From assembly GCA_013350335.1 (NCBI GenBank), contig CM023537.1, positions 8,175,438 through 8,239,437 of the forward strand: 64,000 bases of DNA. Reading direction: 5' to 3'. A model generated the notes under the pieces. That model was given only the letters and a program-made list of their open reading frames with translations. It had not been told where the DNA came from and did not search any database. This stretch comes from Chimonanthus salicifolius (lineage: Eukaryota; Streptophyta; Magnoliopsida; Laurales; Calycanthaceae). The position numbers and the translations under genes were made by a program. Positions 49,901 through 60,247 of this stretch are shown here, piece by piece; positions within the stretch are counted from its first letter, which is position 1, and each line of letters begins with the position of its first letter.

Positions 49901-50746
49901 CGGCCACTCCATTCACGGGTCTCCTGATATGATTGAATGAAATATCAGCACCTTCTAATATCCAATAACTTTATCCAATGTCTGTACGTTTTTACTTAAA
50001 AATGGTTATTGCAATAAAGTACTCCTTCCATGCATCTAAATAGAACTAAAAGCATTGAATTGGAGAGAAGGAGATTAGGTGCTGCAAAATCACTGAACTG
50101 GGTTCAAAAAGCAAAGTAAATGAAACCAAACAAATAGGTATAAAACATCAAAGATACTGCAATTTAAAGACGAAAATTGAGTATCAGCCTTCCTGATTCA
50201 TGTTGGAAATACAGGTAAAAAAAGCAACACAGAAGGTTTAAAACGACAAAAGGCTCCACTTGGATTTTTTTTAATTAAAGTACTACTTTTAAAAGAAAGC
50301 ACTTTTCTTTCCATGCATTGAAGTCGAAAGAAGGAACTTGGGTATGTTTTGCAATATCCACATATGGGTTCGAGATGTAACTAACAATAACCGAAAAGAG
50401 TTAAAAGGAACACCAAAGAAAATGAAATAGGAAGAAAGACATAGGTATTGCACTATTCCTGTTTTGGGTTCAAAATCAAAGTGAAAATAACCAACAAACG
50501 GATAAAGAAGATGAAATAGATTGAAAAGTCGATTGCAGATGAAAGAAATGAGAAACGTACATCGGAGCCAAGGACTTTGGCTCCTCGTTGCTGGAGGGCA
50601 GACCAGGGAGCGAAGAGAGTAGAGCCACGTGGCGAAGAGACATTGGAGATATAGGTGGGCGAGACGATTGCTGATATGTGCGTAATGGGTCTTGAAGGAG
50701 CGGATCCGAAGAGGGTCCGGGGCAGGCGTCTTCTTACGGCTTGCAT
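37438..50746 (-). CDS. Organellar elongation factor P (EF-P family), nuclear-encoded, 10 exons
   Basis: EF-P relieves ribosome stalling at proline runs; this copy probably serves an organelle. Minus-strand exons in order: 50561-50746, 47650-47680, 47531-47544 (14 nt), 47384-47434, 45328-45397, 42101-42167, 41718-41785, 41365-41488, 38592-38631 and 37438-37509. Every join keeps frame with GT-AG introns and gives about 240 residues. Residues 1-55 are rich in R, S and P and look like a transit peptide. The KOW-like N domain (GRIYQVLKAQ) has the tip loop QHGRGGAT with arginine 88 where E. coli EF-P has the modified lysine 34. The middle and C domains follow (RTDEAIERVFVEEKSYTYLY, FGKAAAYLKD, GLTATPRYKRVTLDNGLTVL, IEAGDEIVINTTDDSYITR). 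The final TGA lies inside a perfect donor (AG then GTGAGT), so one more tiny exon is possible. Its introns hold most of the window's transposons. Confidence 0.92.
38200..38230. repeat. G31 homopolymer tract in EF-P intron 9
   Basis: Thirty-one consecutive G residues follow an AGAGAGAGAGAAAAGAAGA stretch. On the EF-P transcript strand this is poly-C. The length is unusual for plant nuclear DNA and may be imprecise for technical reasons. Confidence 0.9.
39320..40580 (+). mobile_element. Ty1/copia pol remnant, antisense in EF-P intron 8
   Basis: Three parts of a copia polyprotein are readable. Integrase, about 39330-39490: TGSGFSS or, in the next frame, LDSPQQNGLAEEK, then FWLHAMMTGYLITHMPTS. 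The post-integrase GYS-like region, about 39620-39745: IKWVLLDSLIHEKGHHCHH, then SHQLLTSLDVTFQNPF. The start of reverse transcriptase, about 40330-40570: WQQAMLDEMEAFRNNK, then LLPHGKNIVGSK. Frames are broken and no long terminal repeats were identified. A LINE tail is inserted at 39771-40049. Confidence 0.8.
39771..40049 (-). mobile_element. Short 5'-truncated LINE inside the copia remnant
   Basis: The minus strand reads SRVPRAANFAADNMARQGL, the last part of a LINE ribonuclease H domain, then a 3' UTR and poly-A (T9 at about 39772-39780). The flanks CATCTTTTAG (39761-39770 and 40050-40059) are a perfect 10-bp target duplication. Confidence 0.8.
40866..40908. repeat. C43 homopolymer tract in EF-P intron 8
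   Basis: Forty-three consecutive C residues end before AACAAAAATAAAATAAAATAA. On the EF-P transcript strand this is a G43 run, capable in principle of G-quadruplex formation. The exact length may be unreliable. Confidence 0.9.
41885..42071. mobile_element. Foldback MITE in EF-P intron 6
   Basis: A 187-bp element with perfect 15-bp terminal inverted repeats, GGCTGCGTTTGGATG and CATCCAAACGCAGCC, flanked by TA on both sides (TTA left, TAA right). The whole interior (GGGGTAAGG, TTACCCTTG) is also self-complementary. The ends and flanks fit a PIF/Harbinger (Tourist) or Tc1/mariner type; the class is unsettled. It fills over half of a 315-base intron. Confidence 0.85.
42403..43925 (+). mobile_element. 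Possible solo long terminal repeat
   Basis: The block starts TGTCGGCACCTAAAATTTTC, a start seen in many plant long terminal repeats. It holds a TATA-type promoter at 43220 (CTATAAATACCC) and lies between other transposons. Neither a matching TG...CA right boundary nor a 5-bp target duplication was found, so the extent and nature are tentative. Confidence 0.35.
43930..45003 (+). mobile_element. LINE ribonuclease H and tail, split by another LINE
   Basis: The broken plus-strand frame reads LVIKRDSVIAIKWGSGRKAP, then, beyond the insertion at 44132-44663, FLAKTGVDGDGALVDIL or a close variant, and a 3' UTR ending in an A-rich tail near 44990-45003. It lies antisense in EF-P intron 5. Confidence 0.75.
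44132..44663 (-). mobile_element. 5'-truncated LINE nested in another LINE, perfect 14-bp duplication
   Basis: The minus-strand frame 44332-44631 is a nearly intact LINE ribonuclease H domain: SNEAELRAIRRAIQVW, LIIESDSTNAISW and ITFSHTPRSANCVADFLAK. The poly-A is the T run at 44132-44141. TTATGTCTTCGTAG occurs exactly at 44118-44131 and 44664-44677. The unmutated duplication and open frame make it one of the youngest insertions here. Confidence 0.93.
45793..47052 (+). mobile_element. Degraded LINE tail in EF-P intron 4, split by a MULE-like element
   Basis: Broken frames around 45800-46130 show zf-RVT-like fragments and a LINE-type 3' UTR follows, resuming after the insertion at 46237-46905 and ending in an A10 tract near 47041-47051. 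Flanking AGATTCCAC and AGATTCCGC may be the target duplication. Protein similarity is weak. Confidence 0.5.
46237..46905. mobile_element. MULE-like non-autonomous element with 9-bp target duplication
   Basis: GCTTCCGCC occurs exactly at 46228-46236 and 46906-46914, a 9-bp duplication typical of Mutator-like elements. The ends CACTGTTGTAAGATCTGG and, reversed, AATGTTATTAGAACCAGATC are imperfect inverted repeats. GAACCG and CGGTTC motifs are frequent near both ends. Inside, GGTATTATTGGAGGATGAAT is tandemly duplicated (about 46565 and 46615). No coding frame. Confidence 0.65.
48958..49025 (-). mobile_element. Very short SINE family A tail
   Basis: About 50 bases of the SINE 3' end (GAAGACAAAGGTGTCTAGGC, CTCTTAGAGCAC) with its tail as a T13 run. 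The flanks TAGTGATTT (48959 on) and TAGTGACTTT (49020 on) look like the target duplication. It lies in EF-P intron 1. Confidence 0.65.
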
Positions 50747-51835
50747 TTCTGCTCTCTGTCGCCGATTTCGCGGATTTGTGTCACTGAGATGCAGATTTCA
50801 GACCACGTAAGTGCAAGTTTCCACTGCTCTCAGCCGCCAGCGATGCACCTTCTGCTTTCGAGAATGCAAGCCTTCTGTCACGGTTTGTACCTTTTTCCTG
50901 ACGTTGGGTATATGATCCCGGCCGGGGTCGTCGGTCCGATAGGTAGATTTTGTAGATTTTATATTTAGGAAATTGGGAGAACGGTGAGTTATAAAATTTG
51001 GAAATTTAAAATTTAAAATATGGTAATCTTATTCATTCTCAATACAAAGATTGTACATTTATAATAAAATAGTTAGGTAGAATATATAAAAGACTTTATA
51101 AATAATATAATTAAAGAGAACTCTTCAATTCGAGAATTATAATTTAATGAAATAAGATAAAAACTAATACTAACTAAATTCAACTCAAATTAACTCCTAA
51201 TTTGAGTAGCGAAGCTCCCCGATTCATTTTGTATAACTTGAGTTTTACTTTATTATCCATTTTGACCTTCGAATCATTTACAGTAAATGGTTCCACGATC
51301 TAATTCGAAGGACAAAATAGGTAAGATAGTAAAACTCGTGTCGTGTTATACAAAATATCTATGGAAAGATCATTGTCCCTAATTTTATCTAGCAACTAAT
51401 TAAGATAAATAAATTTGAATTTAGCCAATCAAGTCGTTGACTGAGTCAGTTGGAACTAAAAACTCCCACACGTTAATTAGGCTCAGTTCAAGTGTGACTC
51501 TATGAATCCATGCCTTACTGCCTCAATTTGAAATTTAAATTAGTCGGCCCATTTGGATTTGAATAAGTCCTAGACTAAATGGAGTTGATGAGTCCACTCT
51601 ATTTAGAAGTGTTTGGGGTGTACAATCCCTTGGCTGAGCAAGGAAAATGTCGCCGATGTATTGCATATCGACTGATGTATCGACCAAGTCAATTATTTTA
51701 CCTCTGATTAAGGCCTTTAATTTTTTGTATTAAGTGAATTTTTTTAGATCCTCCAATTGTTGTTCAAAGTTTTGTATAAAATTAGTCAAGTAGAAATTGG
51801 TTTCGGTTGATCAGTTTATTTATTTATTTATTTTG
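50747..51835. promoter_or_regulatory. EF-P upstream region and intergenic DNA
   Basis: The first 210 bases upstream of the EF-P start are GC-rich (for example GATCCCGGCCGGGGTCGTCG near 50927) and probably hold its promoter and 5' leader. A 75-codon plus-strand frame here is not protein-like. The remainder is AT-rich with no recognised gene. Confidence 0.4.
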
Positions 51836-53095
51836 ATGACCAAAGTGTCTAAATTTTTTAAAATACTTTACTAATCATCAAGATATATGTAAACCACCAT
51901 ATTCAGTAATTCTAGTGGGAGGTGACCCAGGGCCGGCTTAACCATAAGGCAGGTTAGGCCGGCGCCTTAGGCCTCATTTTAAAAAAAAGGCCCACTATTG
52001 GTTTCAAGTGGGGATGTGTTTCAGTTTTAGGCATCATCATTTTGAGGTCAGATTTATTTGTGGGATAAATTCGAAATACCCTTCTCTAATTTAATTAAAT
52101 TGGAGATTTTATATTGTTATTTCAGCCCCTTGAAAAAACATAAGTTTTTCCTCATTCCCACCTAATTATTTGATCCAACACCAACCATTAACCATTCTGC
52201 AGATTGGTTTCACTTTGGGGATGTGTTTCAATTTTGGACTTCACCATTTTGAGCCTAGACTTACTTGTGGGATAAATTTAAAGGACTTTTCTTAATTTAA
52301 TTGAATTGGAGATTTTATATTGTTGTTTCAGCCCCTTGAAACAACATCAGTTTTTCCCCTTTCCCACCTAATCTAATCCAACGCCAACCATTATCTGTGT
52401 TTGTCGAACTTAAGATGCATATTTTTTTATTCATTTGTCTTTTGATTACTTTATTTATTATTTTAATTCCTTTGTCATTTGATTACTTTTTTAATTCAGT
52501 TATTTATTATTTTATTTGGTGAATGGTAGTTGATAATACATTGGTAATGTCGTAATAAAACTATTGAAACAATAGAATTTTGAAGTTTGGATATTTAAAT
52601 ATGGGTAGAATAATAATTGCTTATAGGCTTGAAATAATGTTGAAATGCTGAAAATGTTTGGATATGCTAGAATTGCTAGAATAATAGTTAAATATATTGT
52701 TTGAAATGTCCTACACACAATGCAGTCGAATGGATGAAGAATTGAAGAAAAATGATTGTAAATCATCATTCTCTTTAAAGAGAATGAGAATACAAATAAT
52801 CTCTGATGTAAACTCAATGACAAAATATAAATGAATAAATCATTTTCAATTTGAACTTAGCTGGATATTTGAACCAGAGATCTATAAGAATTCTTATTAT
52901 TATATATAATAAAAAATTTAATTAAATATTACTTATAATAATATGTTAAATATCAAGAAAGTGTCATTTAGATTTTTTACTTTAGGTCTTAATTTGTATT
53001 TAGGCGGCCCTGAAGTGACCATTTGAGGTGAAAATGGGAATTGAACTAAAGTGTCTAAGACGGATTTTTGACCGTCACCTTAACTCCTTTGGTTT
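51836..53095 (-). mobile_element. SINE family A copy split by a hAT element
   Basis: The left part (GATGACCAAAGTGTCTAAA, ACTAATCATCAAGATATATG) and the right part (GGTGAAAATGGGAATTGAAC, CTAAGACGGATTTTTGACC) together match the minus-strand family A copy at 6650. The element at 51928-53012 interrupts it. Confidence 0.6.
51928..53012. mobile_element. Non-autonomous hAT element, 1.1 kb, inserted in a SINE
   Basis: The ends CAGGGCCGGC and GGCGGCCCTG form inverted repeats. The flanks AGGTGACC (51920-51927) and AAGTGACC (53013-53020) are an 8-bp target duplication with one change. Inside is a 206-bp direct repeat (units from 51997 and 52203, sharing GGGATGTGTTTCA and GGAGATTTTATATTGTT). No transposase frame was seen. 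Confidence 0.8.
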
Positions 53096-53626
53096 CAATT
53101 TTCTAAAAATGTCAAATTATTTCATTTTATTTGTTGATTAGAGTCATTAGACCTGACCTCCATATGTATGATGTGGTCAAATCTTCATTTATTTGCTTTA
53201 AAGGTAGACTAGATGACTATTATTATTAAATTATAAATAGTTGTAATTTATCTTAAAAGCATATTTTTGTGAAATTAACTAGTCAATCATGTGTCTCCGC
53301 CGAAGAAATCAAAGGGTATTTTAGACTTTTAGGCAGCCCAACTCAAGGGCATTTTCGTCATAAGGCAGAATTACACTGAATCCATACATACTTCTATTTC
53401 CTATGGATAAAAAACAATTAATCAATTTAATCCACATCTGAAACATGTTAAAGATTGTTCCTGCATATATTTAAATTCTGTGTATGTGCTGCAAAGGGCA
53501 GGTTTGGCAAGAGAGAAAATACAAAAGAGGTGGAATTTCCCCCCCACCCGTTTCCTTTCGTCGTCTTCATCGTCCATCTCCTTCTTCTTCTTATATTTTT
53601 TTTCGATTTTTTTTTTCTACATTTTC
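53096..53626 (+). promoter_or_regulatory. Upstream region and 5' leader of the APRL gene
   Basis: AT-rich upstream sequence passes into a pyrimidine-rich leader (53525-53620, CTTCTTCTTCTT) just before the start codon at 53627, as is common in plant 5' UTRs. Several overlapping frames in this leader are compositional artefacts. Confidence 0.4.
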
Positions 53627-56517
53627 ATGGCCGCAACCGTACCTTCGCATCTCCTCCCTATTTTTCTTTGCATTTCTTTCCTTTCTTCGCTTCGATTCGC
53701 CTCGTCTTCTTCTCTCTGCCCTCCTCAATCAACCATCTTCATCACCGCTCTCCAGTCTCAATGCCCCCTTCTCTCCATGGCTCCATCTGCTCCTCTCGAG
53801 GTAAGATTTCTCGCCTTTCTCCCCCTTTTGGGGATTTTCCTGTTTTGGTTGATGGGTTTTCTAGAACTAGTGTTGATTTGTGAATTCGTGGTGTGAATCG
53901 AGATGGTTCTTTTACAATTTCTCGATTGATTGAGCAAGCCGCAATCTCGGTGAGATTGAAATGAAAAGATGGTGTTTTTTTGTTCTGATTTCTCGCCTTT
54001 TTAGAGAACTCGTGATGTAAATGGAAGTGGGCCTTTCTTCTTGGTGAGAATGAAGAAACAGATTTTTGTTTTTGTTTTTATTTTATTTTTTCAGGATCCC
54101 CCTCCTCCCCCTTTGTTCTGGGTTGTTTCCTTGGCTTTTCTTTTTTTGGTCCTGACAGGTTCATTAGAAATCGTGTCTGATTTGAGAATTGATGATGCAA
54201 ATGGAGATGGGTCTCTCAAGGTTTTTTGACTGATGAATGAAACGCACCTTCTTGTTGAGATTTTAATAAATAAGCATAGTTTTTATTTTTATTATGTTGT
54301 AAACTTATAGTTGATTTTTTTTTCCATGTGGGTAAAGAAGCTGGTTGAGAATTTCTTTTATCGTTCTTTTAGTATTTTGTGGGATTAGTGTGGCAACAAT
54401 TCTTGAGTACTATTGCGGTGTTGATATTTTGGTGGTGAAATTTGTCTCAATCATCAGATGAATCAGATGCGATCATGTGTTGGATATTCAGTGTTAGATT
54501 TTTTTCTGTGTGTTTATCTGGCAGTTTCAAGCCATGTTTGGAATTTTGCCCAAGAATGAACATGGGGAAATGTGTACTTTGACGTCTATTGTTCTATTCT
54601 CTTTGTGTTGAAATGGAAATCTCAAAGTGAAGTCAAAAGGTAATGGACTTGAAATGTTCTTGTTCGTTTGTTTGCATGCTCTCGAAGGTTTGAATTCAAG
54701 GATTGTGGAATATATGCTTATTAGCATGTCCTTTTCGCTATGTGGAATCTCTGAAGTTGGGTATCTCTATTCTTGATTAGCTTCTTGGACAAAATGACTT
54801 TTATGAATTTTCTTTTGCCCTTATGTGGCTTATAAGATGTTTGCATCTAAAGACAAAGTTCAAGATGTACTAAAGCATGAAGAAATATTTTATCTGTAGT
54901 TTGCCTTTGCCTCGTAGCCTGTCCTTTTTGGGTTTTCTTTGTGAATTTGGGTTGTGAGTGCTATCACGAGAAACAATTTTGCTTTCTGTTGTTACTTGCA
55001 CTCTTTTTTATTACCTTTTGGTCTTTTTACTATTTTCTGGTTATGCTCTTTGGGGGGACGTACATCATGCCTAAGCTGTGATGGAGGTATGAGGAGGAAC
55101 TGAAGTGTCTGTAGAGAATGGTCATTAGTGTAAAACATGAAGAAGAAAGCATGGTACGATGTAGGAAGAGTAAATGGCAAGGGAGGATCAATATTTGGAA
55201 AGGCCTAACTCTTTTCTTTTATTGTTTTATTTATTTGAGATGTTATATGAAGGCAAAACTGAGAAATAGGGCAGGAGACTTGCTAAAAGAAGAAGGAACT
55301 AGAATTGTGGTTGGAAATTGTGAGAGGATCATGTTTTGTGAAGATTTTGGTGGGAGAGAAATCTCTGAGTCTCAATTCCTGTTGCTTTGAATCTAGATTT
55401 GACCAAAAGGGGTTTCCGGTCAAACTTTTAGTTAAAAACCTTGGTGGTTGATAGTTTTGGTGATTGACATTTTGGAGGAACTTGGTGGACTATCAGATAT
55501 CATAGTTTTAATCTTTACTCCATCTAGTCAATGATGCAATCACATCTTGAGGGGAAGAGTGGAGTGATTGAAAGTAGTGTCTTAATAATTTTTTTTTAGC
55601 AAAGCCACCATGTAAATCAGTTATAATTTTCCATGGAAATATGTTAGAAATCATTATCTATTAGTCTCCACCAATAGTGGATACATTCTTTTAGATGGTT
55701 ACATTTTGTGTCCAATAAAATATTCAAACTATACCATCTAAAGAATCAAGTTTGTTACATTGAACATTTTTATACTATGTTGGCTGGTGAGAATCAATTG
55801 ATCAATTATTGTTTTTTTTAAAGGAATTGATCAATTATTGTTACTTTTTCCTTTTGTCCCATCTTGTTGGTTGTCTTTTTTCAAACTACTACTCATACCT
55901 TGCGACACCTTAATTCATTTATGGTCTCATGGGGTTTTTTTTCTTAATGGGCAGCTGGTGGACATGACAGGTTGAGGGGTTGAATATAAATTCTGGTATT
56001 TTTTTTGAGAGGTGGGTGGGGGGAATTGCTTTGTCCCATAGTTTGAATATAGGATTGAGAGAGAGAGAGCCCAAAATCTTCAACACAATTTGGATTTAGA
56101 TCCACTTATACAAGTCGAATCAAGGAAAAAATTGAAATTGGCTTAATTTTGATCGAGAGAACCTAATTTCCAATTCATCTAAAGAATTCAAAAATAATCC
56201 TCGGATTCTTAAAATTTCAAACTCTGCCAAAGAAACAATGGCTCTTTGAAGGAGAACCCAAAGTTTTAATGGCACTCAATTTCACTTAAAAAGAAATCAA
56301 GAGATGGCTCAAAACTCACTAGGAGAAATTTGATACCATGCAAAATTCTCATAGTGAAGATAACATCAATTGAATTCTAGAAGTAATCAAGTGCAAGAAA
56401 ATTAAAGAAATTGGAGCATAAAATTAAATTAGTACATAAAAGACTAGAAGAAGAGAACTTATTTCTCAAATGAAGAATTTGATTCAATTAAACTGGGATG
56501 CAAACCCCATGGGCGTG

Positions 56518-56603
<86 letters not shown>

Positions 56604-59600
56604 TTTTAAGGAAAATGGGTTGGGTTGCAATTGTGACCTAATCAAATATTAAACAAGTCACAACCTGTTAAAGAGCTGGTTGTTTCAACCGAAGCCCACC
56701 CATTTATAAATGTATTTTGATAGGCTTGACCCAATTAATTAATGGGTCGGAAATGTAACACCTTATCTTTTAGGACAGTTGGGTTGACGGGGCGGTTCAA
56801 ATTTTGCTAGGGCTATTTGACTTCCTGTAAGTGAATCAGAAGAGATTGAAGAAAGTGAATCTAATAATTCACATTTGGAGATGTTTTATTCTAAACCTGC
56901 TAAAACCAAAAGGTTTCATAGAAGTTACTGAGTGCAAGCAGTTGGGTTAAACTTAAGATAGTTGAGGAAGTTGCACATGAATTTCTGACTCAGACACATA
57001 CAGTGAATGGATTCAGAACTCTCCTTATTGAGGTGGAAGGTAATGGGTAAAGCCTTTTGTTGCTGGGATTTGGGATATGACAAAAAACAATAAGCCATGG
57101 AGCTATTGACTTGAGAAGATTGGAGGATACTCTTGGAAAGTAAACAAATATGGTTGAGGCACTCCGTGGGGAACTAAAATGCTAGTACGACATCCTTGGA
57201 GGATGGTGGTTTGTTATCTCTGTGACTTGGTGGATGACATGTTGGACCTATTAGATGGTAGGGACATACCTGAGAGATTGGGCGTTGGTCTCAATCTTTG
57301 CTGCATGAACTGTGTCTTTGCACTGCATTTCAATGAATCTGTTCCAGCCAAGTGACTCTGAAACTGAAGGGGAACTGATGAACTGCATGGATGGACTGGT
57401 GGTTGCATTTGTCAGGTCTCTAGCTTTTGTGGGAGTGGTGTTGGATGAGGTGGAATGAAACAACATATTTTCTGAATTTTTAGTTTCTTAAATGCCCTGG
57501 TGGAACCATGTGAGGGTTGAATTGATCATCCCTGAAAGACTCTTGTGGCTGAGGGTTGGCGACTTTTATTAGGCATCAGTAGCACGTAGATGGTTGCATG
57601 GATGATAATGGGGAGGATGTGGATCTATTTTTGCTTATGAACAAAAGTTTTGAAATTCAAACTGATATTCTTGACTGTAAAAGTGGGTGAAGGAAGTTTG
57701 ACTGATCTGTTGCAATCAACCAACGCGACTGGTGATATGATGAAGGCTAAAGTGCAGACAGAGGTTCCCGGTGTGTGCGGATAGGGGGGTTTTCACACAC
57801 TCCGGAGGACTAGTCGGGTGCGACACCTGGACACCTCCGGACCTCAAAAAAAAAAAGTGGAGACAGAGGTTGGGACTGTACAGATTAGATGTGTTGTCCA
57901 ACCCGTGGTTGGTTGTGATAGGTTATTGCATTGGAACTAGCTAGGAGTCAAATTGACCAAGCACTGGTCTTTACAAGATCTGAGGATGATATAACCCAAT
58001 CTCCTATTGATATACAAGTGTCATGTGCAATAGTCTTGGACCAAGGTAAAGTTGTCATCAGAGATGGTTAGGAGCGGTGTTGCTGTAATGGGACTGGGGT
58101 GAAGGGCTCCAATTTAACGGGTGAACCGCAGATGCTTTTTATTTATTTATGGTTGAGATACAGTCTCTGGTCAGTGGAACATTAGAGAAATAGGAGTCCA
58201 ACAAAAAGGGTGCGATGGAGGAAAGAGAGTAGTAGAATGGCTATTTCTTGGGGTGGTGAAGGAGAAATCAAGGTAGGATTGGAGAATAAATCAATTGGTG
58301 GAAATATCTTGGTTATGTTGGAGAGAGAGTCAAGACAATTGTCTTGTTTGGGCTACATCCATCAATTAGTCCCAATTCATGTTTCCACATGGCTTTTAAA
58401 TCCCCCCTTTAAGTGTAGCCATTGAGTCTTGTTTTGCAAGGGAGATTGCAACAAAAGATTTTAATAGATGAGTTTGATGCATTGATGCTGGGGCAGTTGG
58501 TGTAGGCAATGGTTCAGATCTGTGAATCAGTTAGGGTAGTTATATTAGGGAATCATTACACTGGGGTGCAGATTGGGGTTCTCTTATTGTGGGTATGGGG
58601 TGATCTGACTGCCTTACGGGTTTGTATTGAATGTTTGAGATCTCTGGTGTTTTGGGAGTGTTGGGTTTTTTGTACATGTGCTGTTTTACAGCATAATACT
58701 TAATACTGTTCTGTCACAGCTCATTGCATCTTGTTCCATCCTTAAAAAAGACCATCATCATCACAACCATTTTCTCATTTATATGGAATCAGGTTTTTTT
58801 TTTTGTTTGTTTAAAATTAATGCGCACACACAAGCAGCAGTTTTTTTTTCTTGATCCATCTGAAACTTTTGTAGTAGTATGATGCTGCTAGATAATCTTG
58901 CTCATTATATAGTACAGAATGATTTATGGTATTGTTCTTTCTTTTGTAGGTAGATGGGGAGTCCCTGGAAAGGGCTTTGAGCTCTGAGCTGAGGAATGGT
59001 TACACGTCTGTACTTGTCTATGCTTCCTGGTGTCCTTTCTCTCGCAGTACACTATCAACCTTCAATGTTCTTAGTTCCATGTTTCCTCAAATCACGCACT
59101 TGGCAGTCACAGAATCTTCAGTCATGCCATTGTGAGAATAACCAAGCATACTGCCTCTCCTCTTTCAGAATTTAATGCTGTTGACTATGATGCCAACCTC
59201 TCACCTGCTTTCTGTATACCATTTTTTTTTCAGTGTATTTTCAAGATATGGAGTTCACAGTTTGCCCTCTATATTGGTGGTAAATAGGACATCAAGGGTT
59301 CACTATTATGGTCCAAAAGATCTCAATTCTCTTGTATACTTCTATAAAAGAGTTACAGGTATTTTTGTTGAACCAGTAAAATTTTATTTTGCACTTTGAG
59401 CTTACAAGAAAATATACATTGTTATACATTTTTCTTTGCCTATGTGGCAATCCAGATAGTTCATATGATGATGGGCTTTATCGCGGATGGGAGTGAGACC
59501 AAAATTGAGCACCACCTCCCTCCCTTTATTAACCCCCTCTTTTCTTCGAATGGACATTCGAAAGGTGGAATGTTTTCCTTGTCAATGTAAGCTATTGTCA

Positions 59601-60247
59601 TGACTTTGTCCATCTATATGCAAAGGGGTTTAAAATAGGCATATTGGCCAATTTAGCACCTTATTGGTCCCATTAATTTTTTCAAAGAAATATTAAAATA
59701 GGAGTATTACAGCAGATAGATATCAGACATCAGCCAATTTGATAACTATATGGAGGATGCTGTATGTATTATGTCAGCCTATATTTAAACCTTAAAATAT
59801 CACTGTATCCATTTCTGCCAATTGTAAGTGACAGGTTATCTGACTATTTCTAGTCCAGGTCTTGAGCCAGTCCAGTATCTTGCTCTCGATCAGCCTGGCA
59901 GCTTGGAAAATGAGAAAATTCCCCTTCTGTGGAATGGTTCTCCAAAAGAGATTCTGAGAAGGGAACCCTATCTGGTGTTTTCTCTATTGTTTATCTGCTT
60001 GAAGGGGTTCCTCTATTTCTTCCCTGGGATGTTGTCTCGTCTCAGAGCTTTTTGGGTCTCTTATGGCTGGCATCCGAACTTGGGGATCTTTGGGGAAACC
60101 AGTCAGCTATTGGAGCGTGTACTCCATGTTGTCAACTTGAAGAGAGCATGGAGCAAGCTACGACTCTGCAAAGCTGGAAACTTCCGCAATGGGGCAAAGA
60201 ATGCCGGAGTCTGGGCATCATCTTTAGCCTCTAGTGTCGCTGGGTGA
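53627..60247 (+). CDS. APRL5: 5'-adenylylsulfate reductase-like protein (APRL5/7 type), thioredoxin fold
   Basis: A secretory-pathway membrane protein with one thioredoxin-like domain; the family is related to APS reductase only through that domain, and its substrate is unknown. Four exons: 53627-53800, 58950-59131, 59234-59358 and 59859-60247. All are in frame with GT-AG introns, giving 289 residues. A signal peptide (residues 1-25, LLPIFLCISFLSSLRFASS) precedes the thioredoxin domain (about 58-165). The active-site region is ASWCPFSR, so the CXXC pair is reduced to CPFS with one cysteine, as in this family. The cis-proline loop is HSLPSILVV. A membrane segment follows near residue 200 (YLVFSLLFICLKGFLYFFPG). 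The tail is basic and serine-rich (WASSLASSVAG). A disulfide reductase role is unlikely without the second cysteine. APRL5 and APRL7 cannot be separated here. Intron 1 is 5.1 kb. Confidence 0.9.
56519..56601. repeat. Compound (CT)n-(AT)n microsatellite in APRL intron 1
   Basis: A CT run (56519-56549) is followed by an AT run of about 25 units (56552-56601). Confidence 0.95.
57767..57856 (+). mobile_element. 5'-truncated SINE family A with 15-bp target duplication
   Basis: It contains GTGTGTGCGGATAGGG, GGACTAGTCGGGTGCGAC and ACCTGGACACCTCCGGACC, then A11. The flanks GTGCAGACAGAGGTT (57752-57766) and GTGGAGACAGAGGTT (57857-57871) differ at one base, showing a recent insertion. Confidence 0.9.

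Larger units (their letters stand above)
53801..58949 (+). other. Large APRL intron 1
   Basis: A 5.1-kb intron with donor GAGGTAAGA and acceptor TTTTGTAG. It holds CT and AT microsatellites (56519-56601), a truncated SINE (57767-57856) and, from about 56820 to 58730, mixed sequence that may be old transposon DNA, although no protein domain could be confirmed. No other gene was recognised. Confidence 0.7.

Noticed and set aside
50741..50968. 75-codon plus-strand frame opposite the EF-P start
   Set aside because: It has no conserved motif, and it lies in the GC-rich EF-P promoter region.
53455..53896. Three overlapping plus-strand frames at the APRL start
   Set aside because: Only the frame with ATG at 53627 matches the family and splices in frame at 53800. 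The others are leader and intron translation.
59396..59590. 64-codon frame in APRL intron 3
   Set aside because: It overlaps intronic sequence between two well-supported exons and has no similarity to known proteins.
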